In this document: positions 30,706 through 40,165 of the stretch, in pieces
Layout of the letters: the number at the start of each line of letters is the position of its first letter
How positions within the stretch are numbered: position 1 is the stretch's first letter
Assembly (NCBI GenBank): GCA_032622095.1
Contig: CP136064.1
Span: 135,735,954 to 135,799,953 of the forward strand
From: Siphonodentalium dalli
Taxonomy: Eukaryota > Mollusca > Scaphopoda > Gadilida > Siphonodentaliidae
DNA: 64,000 nt
Direction: 5' to 3'
Notes under the pieces: generated by a model
The model's input: only the letters and a program-made list of their open reading frames with translations
What the model was told of the DNA's origin: nothing
Databases searched by the model: none
Program-made: the position numbers and the translations under genes

Positions 30706-31170
30706 ATGACTGCTGTAAACAGAACCGATCTTGACGAGATAATGGTCCGTGGGGTATACTGTAAAGCAGTGTACGGCGAAGAAATATCTCTATTTTGGAA
30801 GGCACTCAGCATTGGGATTTACGGGACGACCGATGGATGGATGGTTCTGAGAGATGCGGCCGTTGACCGGTACTACACAGAGAGGGACGAACTTGGTGCG
30901 TCGGCACAAGACTTACGACACTCACCACTTTTGGCCGAATCAAGATTGATGGTTGAATTAGCGGCGACTGTTATACAGCGACCTATCGTCATGTTTGATG
31001 CTACCAAAGGCGGCTACAAATCAACACCAAGATTCAAGTCATCAATACCTCTAGTGTGGACCCCCCACGTTTGCCACGAGCATTATTGTGAATGCGAAAT
31101 ATGGATGAGGAGAGGAGACAAATCAATTGAAGTTTTGGCGAACAAAGAAGTTCAATGTGGCGGATTCTAA
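30706..31170 (+). CDS. OTU-like fold protein, probably catalytically dead (right-arm gene 4)
   Basis: The intact frame of 154 residues runs from the ATG at 30,706, within a leader shared with the 28,784 gene. The pattern SLFWKALSIGIYGT ... MVLRDAAVDRYY (28-57), then LMVELAATVIQRPIVMF (81-97), then HEHYCECEIW near 124-133 follows the order of OTU deubiquitinase domains. Where OTU enzymes have the nucleophile Cys before Leu-Phe, this protein has Ser28. The usual Asp-Gly-Asn context is also absent. It may therefore bind ubiquitin-like partners without cleaving, or the resemblance may be coincidental. It ends 19 nt before a histone-type stem-loop. Confidence 0.45.
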   Translation: MTAVNRTDLDEIMVRGVYCKAVYGEEISLFWKALSIGIYGTTDGWMVLRDAAVDRYYTERDELGASAQDLRHSPLLAESRLMVELAATVIQRPIVMFDATKGGYKSTPRFKSSIPLVWTPHVCHEHYCECEIWMRRGDKSIEVLANKEVQCGGF

Positions 31171-31189
31171 ACTATAACAAAAATAAAAC

Positions 31190-31205
31190 GGCCCTTTTCA
31201 GGGCC
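31190..31205 (+). terminator. Histone-type 3' stem-loop after the OTU-like gene
   Basis: GGCCCTTTTCAGGGCC follows AAAAC and precedes ACTAA. GAAAAGA (31,217-31,223) sits 11 nt after the stem, a position and sequence suited to a histone downstream element. An AATAAA at 31,182-31,187 just before the stem could alternatively act as a poly(A) signal. Confidence 0.82.
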
Positions 31206-31287
31206 ACTAACTGATCGAAAAGATACTCTTGATAGCTAATTGATATTTTCCAAAGTGAGATTTTCCTTTTGAAAAAAATAATTCTAA

Positions 31288-31480
31288 GTCCATTTTCATT
31301 TTTTCGATCAGAAATGTCACATCAATGACAGGAACATCTATCCTCAGGGGGGAAACTATGGCCCAGTACCCCCCAGACATGGGCACTATGGCCCAGTACC
31401 CCCCCCAGACATGGGCACTATGGCCCAGTACCCCCCCAGACATGGGCACTATGGCCCAGTATCCCCCCAGACATGGGCAC
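31288..31480 (+). repeat. Polinton right terminal inverted repeat
   Basis: Reverse complement of 14,493-14,746: the inner unique part (TCTAAGTCCATTTTCATT ... GGAACATCTATCC) is followed by about five minisatellite units ending at GACATGGGCAC near 31,480. It has fewer units than the left end. Confidence 0.9.
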
Positions 31481-31915
31481 GCTACATATGGCGTTTATTT
31501 TTCCATTACCGTTGTGTACATAGTATTCATTGAAATCTCCACCTATTATGACATCCAGGTCGGTGTCGCGCGCAAGGGAAATGTTATTATTAATTTTCGT
31601 CCACTGGCTTTAGGGGGAGTTGGGAGGGCGATAGAAGCATCCAACAAGACAGTGCTTTCTGTTAAGTGTAACCTCTACCCAAATAGTTTCTAGTTCGTTA
31701 CTATCAAGATCTTCACGTGATTTGAAATGTATATTGTCGTGGACGTAAATGCGCACACCCCCTCCTGTTCTTCCATTGTTCCTGTCTTTGCGGGCGGGAT
31801 CGTGATAACCAGGAAGATGGATTTCTGAGTCAGGGATAGAATGATCGAGCCATGATTCGGTTAATAGGCATATGTCGTACTCGCCACTTGATGTTTCGGC
31901 CGCTAGTATATCTAA
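31481..31915 (-). pseudogene. LINE endonuclease fragment flanking the Polinton
   Basis: The minus strand encodes the core of an APE-type endonuclease: YDICLLTESWLDHSIPDSE, then GYHDPARKDR ... GGGVRIYVHDN, WVEV, GCFYRPP and VIIGGDFNEY. It starts abruptly at about 31,915 and is cut at 31,481 by the Polinton. It is related to the 2A-bearing copy at 11,640-12,320. With the fragment at 13,680-14,342 it could be one LINE split by the Polinton. Some endonuclease sequence is missing between the two, so deletion or two separate copies remains possible. Confidence 0.8.
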
Positions 31916-32570
31916 TTACGCCATATGTGGTGTATCTAGTTTCTGTGATTTTGATATTGTGTGGTGGACAGGGCGAATGTATTCTTGGATATTTTTTGTA
32001 CCTTACTCAATCGTACCAATAGAATCACGTATATGCTGAAATTGTAAAGTTAACGGCACCGGTGTATAATACGTTTTTGAAAATATGATAAATCGTATCC
32101 ATAGGGTCAGGACAGGCTGAAATTGTAAACTTAAAGTCACCAGTGTAATAATATGTTGTTGAAAATATAAATACTCTGATAGCCTGAAAATAATATATCA
32201 CCTATTGGGAGCCCCTGGTGTATTTTTTATATTTTTAGTTGTACCTTACTCAATCGTACCGATAGAATCACGTAGATGCTTAAATTGTAAAGTTAACGCC
32301 ACCGGTGTACAAAATGTTTTTGAAAATGTGATAAATCGTATCGATAGAGTCAGGACAGGCTGAAATTGTAAACTTAAAGTCACTTGTTGTTGAAAATATA
32401 AATAATCTGATAGACTGAAAATAATGCGTAACCCATTGGGAACCCCTAGTTTAGTGAAGTGCATTGTGGTAGTTTAATTGTGTTTCTCCTCCATTTTTAT
32501 TTTCTGGAATTATCACCAAGATTTCTCCACTCGATTCTCTTAAAATCTACCCTGATCGGTCAAATTCTTT
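31916..32570. repeat. ~235-bp tandem duplication
   Basis: Positions 31,998-32,225 and 32,237-32,450 are diverged direct copies (TACCTTACTCAATCGTACC, AAATTGTAAAGTTAACG, CAGGACAGGCTGAAATTGTA). No coding capacity is visible. Confidence 0.75.
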
Positions 32571-33900
32571 TACTATTCGGATCTGCTGTCCAGGTCTAAA
32601 AATGGATAGTTTGACCAAAACGACTATTGACAAAACTTTGTTTACAAATTGAGCGCACTCGATGACCCGTCCACACTGCAAATTTATTATCGAAATCAAA
32701 TTCAATTTCTTCCATCTAAAACATAATTACGCGCTGAACTCTGTCATTTTAAGAATATAGTAGTATTACACACATATACACCAAGTTTCAGCTCAAAATT
32801 TTGAAAAATGAGTTTTATAGACATAATTCGATTTTAATGGGAAATCCTTTGTTAAATTTTATCATCGAAAAAAAAAAATCATTTCTTCGATCTAAAAAAT
32901 AATTACGTGCTGTACCCTGTCATTTTAGGAATATATAAGTATCCCAAACACAGACACCAAGTCTGAGCTTAAATTTTTGAAAAATAAGAGATTTATCGAC
33001 ATAAATGGATGTGTATATGGCAGATGCCATGTTAAACTAGAGGTGTGACTGTCCCAATGGGACTACGGATACCCCCCTGTTTTTAAAATACTAAGATGTT
33101 TCACATGTCAGTAAACATTTAGTTAAAATAATAAAATAACAGTTCCCATTACAGGTGTACAACCATAACCCTAATCTTATACCTATTGACCGAAAAATAT
33201 AGGAATAAAAGCTTGGACAAAATTATGTATGTTGCAAAAAAAATTCTAAGTCGAAAAAGGAGAATAACTCCACACAAAAAATGACGGACAGACGTCATAA
33301 TCGCAGGTGCACAGGTTCCCATGGTACTAAATTCAGTGCCAAGATTAAAAAACATTGACCGAAAAATGTAGGAATAAAAGCTCGGACAAAATTATGCATG
33401 TTGCAAACAAAAATTATAAGTCGAAAAAGGGGGATAACTCCACCAAAAAATATCGGACAGACGTCATAATCGCAGGTGCACAAGTTCCCATGGTACTAAA
33501 TATATGTGCCACGTTTTAAAAAAATTGACCGAAAAATGTAGGAATAAAAGCTCGGACAAAAGTATACATGTTGCGAAAATTTTCTAAGTCGAAAAAGGGG
33601 GGATAACTCCACCAAAAAAAGTCCGACAGACGTCATAATCCCAGGTGCACAGGTTCCCATTGTGGTTGATGTCTGTGCCAAGTTGCACGGAAATTGATCA
33701 AAAAACGACTGAGAAAAACTCCGGACAAATTTGTGTCCACGGACGGACGAGCTGACTCCAGTATACCCCCCCCCCCTAACTTCGTTGCGGGGGGTATAAT
33801 AGATTTTATGGCCCTGCAAATGTTTTCTGAGCTGTTCGATATTGGGCACTAGAGTCCATATTTGACCGGTTCACCCTGATAATTGTGTGACAGTACAGTC
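32570..33900. repeat. R1 repeat (second copy, 5' part) with 171-bp tandem array
   Basis: Homologous to 8,930-9,353. It contains three ~171-bp units at 33,180-33,720 sharing GACCGAAAAATGTAGGAATA and GGACAGACGTCATAATCGCA. No gene. The R1 sequence stops at 33,900 and resumes at 38,084. Confidence 0.8.
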
Positions 33901-36900
33901 CCCATATAAAAATCCCCCTTGGTGAAACCATGGTCTCACCAAGGTACCACCTTGGTTCACCATGGTGACATCTTGGTTCACCATGGTGGTAGCACAGTAA
34001 AGTGGCATCGCGGTGAAAACACCACGGTGGTACCAAGGTGTTATCATGGTGGTAGAACAGTAAAGTTTTTGCACCAAGGTGAAACCATGGTGGCACCAAT
34101 GTGGTACCACGGTGGTATAGCACACTAAAGTTTTTGTACCAAGGTAATACCATGGTGGGACCAAACCCGACCAAGGTATCACCATGGTGGTAGCACAGTA
34201 AAGTTTTTCTACCAAGGTGACACCAAGGTATCACCACGGTGGTAGCACAGTAAAGTTTTTCTACCAAGGTGAACCATGGTCTCACCAAGTATAACCACGG
34301 TGGTATCACAGCACCAGTGAAGTTTTCAACAAGGTACCACTATTACATTTCACTTTGACCTTCAACCACAATGTTATTTACCATGTTGTGGGTCTCGTGC
34401 ATCTACAATGGTATTTACATGCTTCGATTAATTTATTATTTACAATATATACAATGGTGTATGGTGAGTCATTAATTGTTTATAACATGCTGCCATATTG
34501 TACCAATATACGTAGCTTGTCACAGTATACATGTAGCAGGTTTACATACTACAGCACATTATTATTCTACTGCATTGTCAATAGTTGTATATGCAATGCT
34601 GTATCCCATAATATAAGAATGTTTAGATCGAGGTGAAGATATTATTAATTATTATAAATGATATCTCAGTTATAACTTTTAACGAACAAACGTATATAAT
34701 GTAATAATTAATAGGAATATGTTTTAGTATGGAATAAATATATAAACTGAATGGAGTTGTTTGGAAGACTTTGTTTACCTTTAATACATCTTTTATAATG
34801 TTATAATTTAGTACTGTTTGCTTCCAACACAACAGGCAATATTTATCAATATGTACAATTTACATCTCACAATTACGTATTTTAGATATTTCCACAATTA
34901 TGACTCTTTTCGGGGAAAAACAGCTCTGGTTTGAAAATCTAATATGTACGGTACACAAAATACGTTATTCATTTCCCGGAAGGTTTACATGGGCTCGCAT
35001 TGTCCTCCTGGTGCTTCGTGGGATACCTGTTTCAATAGTGATGATATAATATGCTCACTTTTTGTAAAATTCAACTTCGGTCGATCAAACTGGCCGAAAT
35101 ATATTTTAACAGTGTTTATTGGCGGTGCGTATATCCTTGCATGCAATAGAGTCATATTCATTCATCATATTCGTTCGTCATATTCATGCATCATATTCAT
35201 TCCGTCACTCCGTTCGTCACATTTAGTCATCGTAATTTTTCATATTCATTCAAGTTCATGTTAATGTTCTTATGTTTTTATTCTTGTTATCAACGAAATA
35301 AATAATTATCACTACTACCCAACTATCCAATCTCTCTCATGGCCACCCTTAGAGAGAAAGAGGGAGATAAAGAGGGAGAGAGAACGCAAGCAAAAAACAC
35401 ACAAAAGAAAAACAACTTAAATAAGGCATTAAGGTACGAGGTTTATAGTACGAAATTGTGGGATCCCAAAATTGTGCTTCCGGTTTACGACCCATGTGCG
35501 TTTTGTTGTTCGAGTAAACACTTCTTGTTTTAGATCGTTTTAGCAAATAATTGGACCTAACTTGCTTCTTAATAACCTGGAATATTGTTAGCACTGTCTG
35601 GATTATGTTTGTATATGAAAGGGACAAGATGTTATAACCTCCGAAAACAGTCAATTCGTTCAGTGCTACTGCTAGTGGGATTACACTTGACCAGTGTTGA
35701 CATGCACGACAATGTTGAGAATTTCAAAAGACAGATACTTCACAAAATTATAAACCGTCCAATTAACTCACAAGACTGACAAGAGTCAACCACTGGTGAC
35801 TTTGCTTACGAGACATACAATTATGTAGAATTAGTCGGAATTATGACGTCACAGATCAGTCATGCATGACTCATGAGTCACAAGTTTGTTGGCTACTAGT
35901 ACAACATACAAGTACATGTAAAAAGGACGATGGATCATAATTCATATTCTTCAATTTTCATCGAAACATGATTTGAGAACCATGTCGCCATGACATATCG
36001 CCCAGTTACTACGGAGTCTGCAATTATTTTGATCGGAACGCCGGTGATGCTGTGATGTTGAAATTTGTTGAGATATATTTATGACGGATAATCTCGGAGA
36101 TACGGATCCAATCCTGGGACACACATTATCACTGAATCCATCACAAGATTTTAGTAACGTACTACAGCTATTCTTCAATTTTCATCGCAACGTGATTTGA
36201 GAACCATGTTACGGAGTCTGCTATTCTTTTGACGCTGTGATATTGTTGAGATATATTTATGAAATGACGGATAATCTCGGAGATACGGATCTAATTCTGG
36301 GACACACATTACTAGTAATACTGAATCCATCACAAGCTTTTAGTAACGTGCTACAGCTACATGTATGTCATTTTATTGGTTTTAAATAAAAAAAATCAAT
36401 CTATTAACCGACCGACCGCACTTAACCAAACTGTGTACACTTGTGGTTCCATTTGATCTGATTCGCCTCGCGAGATAAATGATATCTTTGATATATTTAT
36501 ATATTTTGACGTGTATGGATAATTGTATAAACTTATAAAATATTCAGGTGTTTGACTGATGCCCAAACAAAAAACAATTATGCGCACATTCGAATATTGT
36601 CCAAATATATATTTTTTTGTTTAGGTATCAGTCAAACACTTGAATATTTTATAAATTTAAGCAATAAGCAATACACATCAAAAACTACAAACTGTCCTCT
36701 GCGCCACTCCGCAGTTCTGAAAAACAAGCATATAGTAGACGACATTGTGTTTTACTCGGAAATTTTGGTGACGAAATTAGCGGTCACGTGACGGAGTTTC
36801 CCGGCCCTGAAAACAATAGAGACAATTTCAGTGACGACGAAACTCCCTGAGAACACAGGTTTTTTCAAATAAATAATAATGCTAATTGTTGCTGCCATTC

Positions 36901-38083
36901 TCAAGGTGTATACTCGCAATGTTAACAACTTTTCTCTAATAAGTCTAAGACCTGTTATCAATGATCTTTAATTGTTCATTACATTTAACACGAACGTGCT
37001 GATCCCCAGGAGCTTGTAACGCGCTCCGCTATACACCAACCCACATCATACGCTAAACCTCATACAGTAGAGAAGGAGCATGATGGCTGAATTTTCTGAA
37101 ATGCATAGCAACTGAATTTTGATAAATAAAAGTTACTCGGCTCACTGGGAGTAATGCCGATGGTTGTTATCGATGCAATCCGGTATCATCTGAAAGAAAA
37201 ATCATTTACATATCGATCACAACCATCGACATTACCCCCGATGAGCCGATAGTAACTTTTCTTGATTAAAATTCAGTTGATATGCATTTCAGAACGTTAG
37301 CCATCGTACTCATGCATTCTCAACATGAGCTTAATATGTGGGTGGGTGTATAGCGGAGAGCGTTAGAAGCTCCGGTGTGCAGATCGAACCACAGAACATA
37401 TAATAATTTACATGGCTGTGGATGGAATCTCATGAAATGGTAACATGTAGCAATATTGCAGTAAACTGCCATGGTTAACCACAGTAAATTACCATGGTTA
37501 ACAAGTGTAATCCACCACGTTAAACCAAAGTATAGCACCATGGTAAACCACAGTATACCACCATGTTAACACCACGGTAAACCACAGTATACCATCATGG
37601 TAACACCACGGTAAACCAAAGTATACCACCATGGTAACTCCACGGTAAACCACAGTATACCACCATGGTAACACCACAGTATACCATCATGGTAACACCA
37701 CGATAAACCACAGTATACCACCATGTTAACATCGCGGTGAACCATGGTAACACCGCGGTGAACCACAGTATACCATCATAGTAACACCACAGTATACCAT
37801 CATGGTAACACCACGGTAAACCACCATGGTAACACCACGGTAAACCATAGTAACACCATGGTAAACCACAGTACACCATCATGGTAACACCACGGTAAAC
37901 CAAAGTATACCACCATGGTAAACGATGGAAAAAAAACCGAGATATTTTGGCCACCCATCGTGGTGCCACCATGGTAACACCACGGTATTACCACCACGGT
38001 AAAACCATGGTGACACCACGATGGGCGGCCAAAATATCTCGCTTTTTTTACCATGGTGGCACCAAGGGGGATTTTTATATGGG
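33901..38083. mobile_element. 4.2-kb non-autonomous TIR transposon with subterminal minisatellites
   Basis: Perfect terminal inverted repeats of 24 bp begin CCCATATAAAAATCCCCC. The insertion lies in repeat R1, whose uninterrupted copy at about 9,353 reads across the site. A 2-bp duplication (TC) flanks it. Subterminal arrays of ACCATGGT/ACCACGGT motifs occupy 33,915-34,340 and 37,435-38,065. The core (34,340-37,435) has no transposase, only AT-rich sequence and small inverted repeats (36,500-36,660; 37,018-37,360). Family unassigned. Confidence 0.88.
34340..37435. other. Core of the TIR element; no gene
   Basis: No convincing coding region. There is a direct duplication around TTTTCATCG(A/C)AAC(A/G)TGATTTGAGA (35,950 and 36,175). 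Inverted repeats with GTTTGACTGAT (36,550/36,625) are also present. A larger inverted pair at 37,018-37,170 and 37,210-37,360 carries a TATAGCGGAG(A/C)GCGTTA motif in each arm. Confidence 0.5.
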
Positions 38084-38760
38084 TCGCGTTACTTTATACG
38101 TCAACATTGGTCATTATCACTCGACAAATTTATTTCGGTCTATCGTATCAACCCCTATTTCCCCCGCGTAGCCTGACTAAGTGTCAACATTGGTCTTTAT
38201 CGCTCCACTAGTTTGTATCGTTTCATCGGTATGAATTCCATATCCAATTATCCACATATAACCAACCCAACCTCTAATCCCGGTCCAATTTATTTCTTTC
38301 TTTCATCGGTATATAGTCATGTTATGTAATATTTTATTTCGTGATACTTGTACTTATATGTCTATGGTATTACTATAGTATACTGTATACATATATCAAT
38401 TGCTTTTCCTTTCTATATAATCCTGGTGCCATCTATAGAGATAATATCAGACCCCCCCCCCCCCCCCCTCAATTTTATATCATTGCTGCTTTAGTACAGT
38501 CGCGATGCATTACATGGCAACATTGATCCACTAATTTATGTCAGTTCATCGGTACAAACCCCTTTTCTCCGAGTCCATATAACCAACCCAACATCTTATA
38601 GAACTCCATAAATGACTATTCTGGCACTATATAGAGATGACTAAGATTCTGACACCCCCTATTTTATAGCCTTGTTGCAACAGTAGAGTTGATATGCATA
38701 ATATGTCAAAATTGGTCGTTATCGCTCTACAAATTTATATCGGTTCAACCCTTAGGCCTG
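38084..38760. repeat. R1 repeat (second copy, 3' part)
   Basis: Continues the R1 sequence interrupted at 33,900 and matches 9,353-10,130, with a small internal deletion relative to that copy. No gene. Confidence 0.85.
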
Positions 38761-39800
38761 TTTTATACGACGTGTGATACACGTGTATAACTGGCTATTT
38801 TTATGGGAGGCCGTTTTCACATTTATTCCTGATTTGCACTTAAGCGCAAATAATTCTTGTTATTTGCGCTTAAGCGCAAATAAATCCAGCATAAATATGT
38901 CAAAATATTACCTTACGATTTTATCGTTTATTTTGCTTTATATTGTCATGAAATTAACTTTATATGAGAACAATTTAATAGAGTAAGAATTTGGGGGGGG
39001 GGGATATCCAGGCCTGAGTATCTCCCCCCCCCCCCCAGCGGCTACATATGACAAAAATTAAACGTATGATTTTATTACTTAATTTGCTTTATATAGTCAT
39101 GAAATGGCGAGAAATTAACTTTAGATGAGCAAAATTTGATCGAGTAAGATTTTGGGGTGAGGGAAGATACCCAGGCCTGAGTATCTCCCCCCCCCCCCCC
39201 CACCTAGCAGCTACATATGAAAAAAATTAAACATATGATTTTATTGCTTAATTTGCTTTATATAGTCATGAAATGGCGAGAAATTAACTTTATATGAGCA
39301 AAATTTGATAGAGTATGAATTTGGGGGTGGGGGGAGATACCCAGGCCTGAGTATCTCCCCCCCCCCACCCCAAATTCTTACTCTATCAAATTTTGCTCAT
39401 ATAAAGTTAATTTCTCGCCATTTCATAACTATATAAAGGAAATTAAGCAATAAAATCATGTTTAATTTTTGTCCTAATTTTATGTAGCTGCTAGTGGGGG
39501 GGGGGGGGGAGATATCAGGCCTGGGTATCTCCCCCCCCTCTCACCCCAAATTCTTACTCGATCAAATTTTGCATATATAAAGTTAATTTCTCGCCATTTC
39601 ATGACTATATAAAGCAAATTAAACGATAGAATCATAAGGTAATATTTTGACATATTTATGCTATTATTGGGTTAAGTTAAACTTCAAAATAACCATAATA
39701 ATATAAAATAAGTGAGGGAAAAAAAATGTACGAGTGGGGGGGGGGGGGGGGAGATACACAGGGTGGGGAAGATACCCAGGGTATCTTCCCGCCTACAATA
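38760..39800. repeat. Palindrome-rich array with poly-G/poly-C hairpins
   Basis: Repeated ~150-270-bp units contain GAGAAATTAACTTTA(T)ATGAGCAAA, a G-run, AGATACCCAGGCCTGAGTATCT and a C-run. The units occur in both orientations. A palindrome of about 100-bp arms is centred near 39,344. A separate small hairpin with TTGCGCTTAAGCGCAAATAA is at 38,835-38,885. No coding. Confidence 0.85.
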
Positions 39801-40165
39801 AAGATTACTAGGTTTTCAATTGAAAATTAACTCATAATTTTATTAAATTCTAAAGAATTAATGTAAATATAAATAGTAAATAAAATGTGAGCCTGATTAA
39901 CCCTATAGCCACGTCTCTGTATCTGTGACTGAATTAAGAGAATTTATATTTTTAGCCCATTCTTTAATGGAACATCATTGATGGGTAGTTACATGTGCCT
40001 TCGAAAATGTTCAGACAATAAGATCAACAACATTATATGTTCTGGTTTTAACATTATTTGGACATTTACATTTGATAACTGCATAAAAATATCATGTCTG
40101 GTTTATTGTGAAACCGCCTCTTAAAATTATTTCAATAATGACATTTATCATGTTTATCTTTAAAG
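39800..40165. other. Intergenic, nothing recognised
   Basis: AT-rich, no open frame of note and no repeat with another part of the window that I can see. Confidence 0.4.

Larger units (their letters stand above)
14493..31480. mobile_element. Polinton/Maverick DNA transposon (endogenous virus-like)
   Basis: The element is about 17 kb with inverted terminal repeats. It carries the family's defining set: protein-primed PolB, RVE-type integrase, packaging ATPase, adenain-like protease, double-jelly-roll major capsid protein and penton-like minor capsid protein. All of these lie on the minus strand. Four small genes in two divergent pairs occupy the right arm. Many genes carry a frameshift or stop, so mobilisation from this copy is unlikely as read. 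No convincing 6-bp target duplication is visible, because the left border is obscured by the extra inverted array and the flanking LINE fragments do not join seamlessly. Confidence 0.93.

Noticed and set aside
27788-31205. Stem-loops as bacterial intrinsic terminators
   Set aside because: The context is eukaryotic, no U-tract consistently follows, and sequence and loop match the histone mRNA element instead.
14337-31490. 6-bp target-site duplication of the Polinton
   Set aside because: No matching hexamer is seen at the two borders; the left border is confounded by the inverted array.
34355-36961. Open frames of 60-106 codons in the TIR element core
   Set aside because: AT-rich chance frames with no protein-like composition or motif; no transposase among them.
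37330-37400. tRNA gene
   Set aside because: Only loose A/B-box resemblance; no complete cloverleaf can be drawn.
33806-38054. Open frames rich in PWCYHGG/WFTVV repeats
   Set aside because: Translation of the ACCATGGT subterminal minisatellites.
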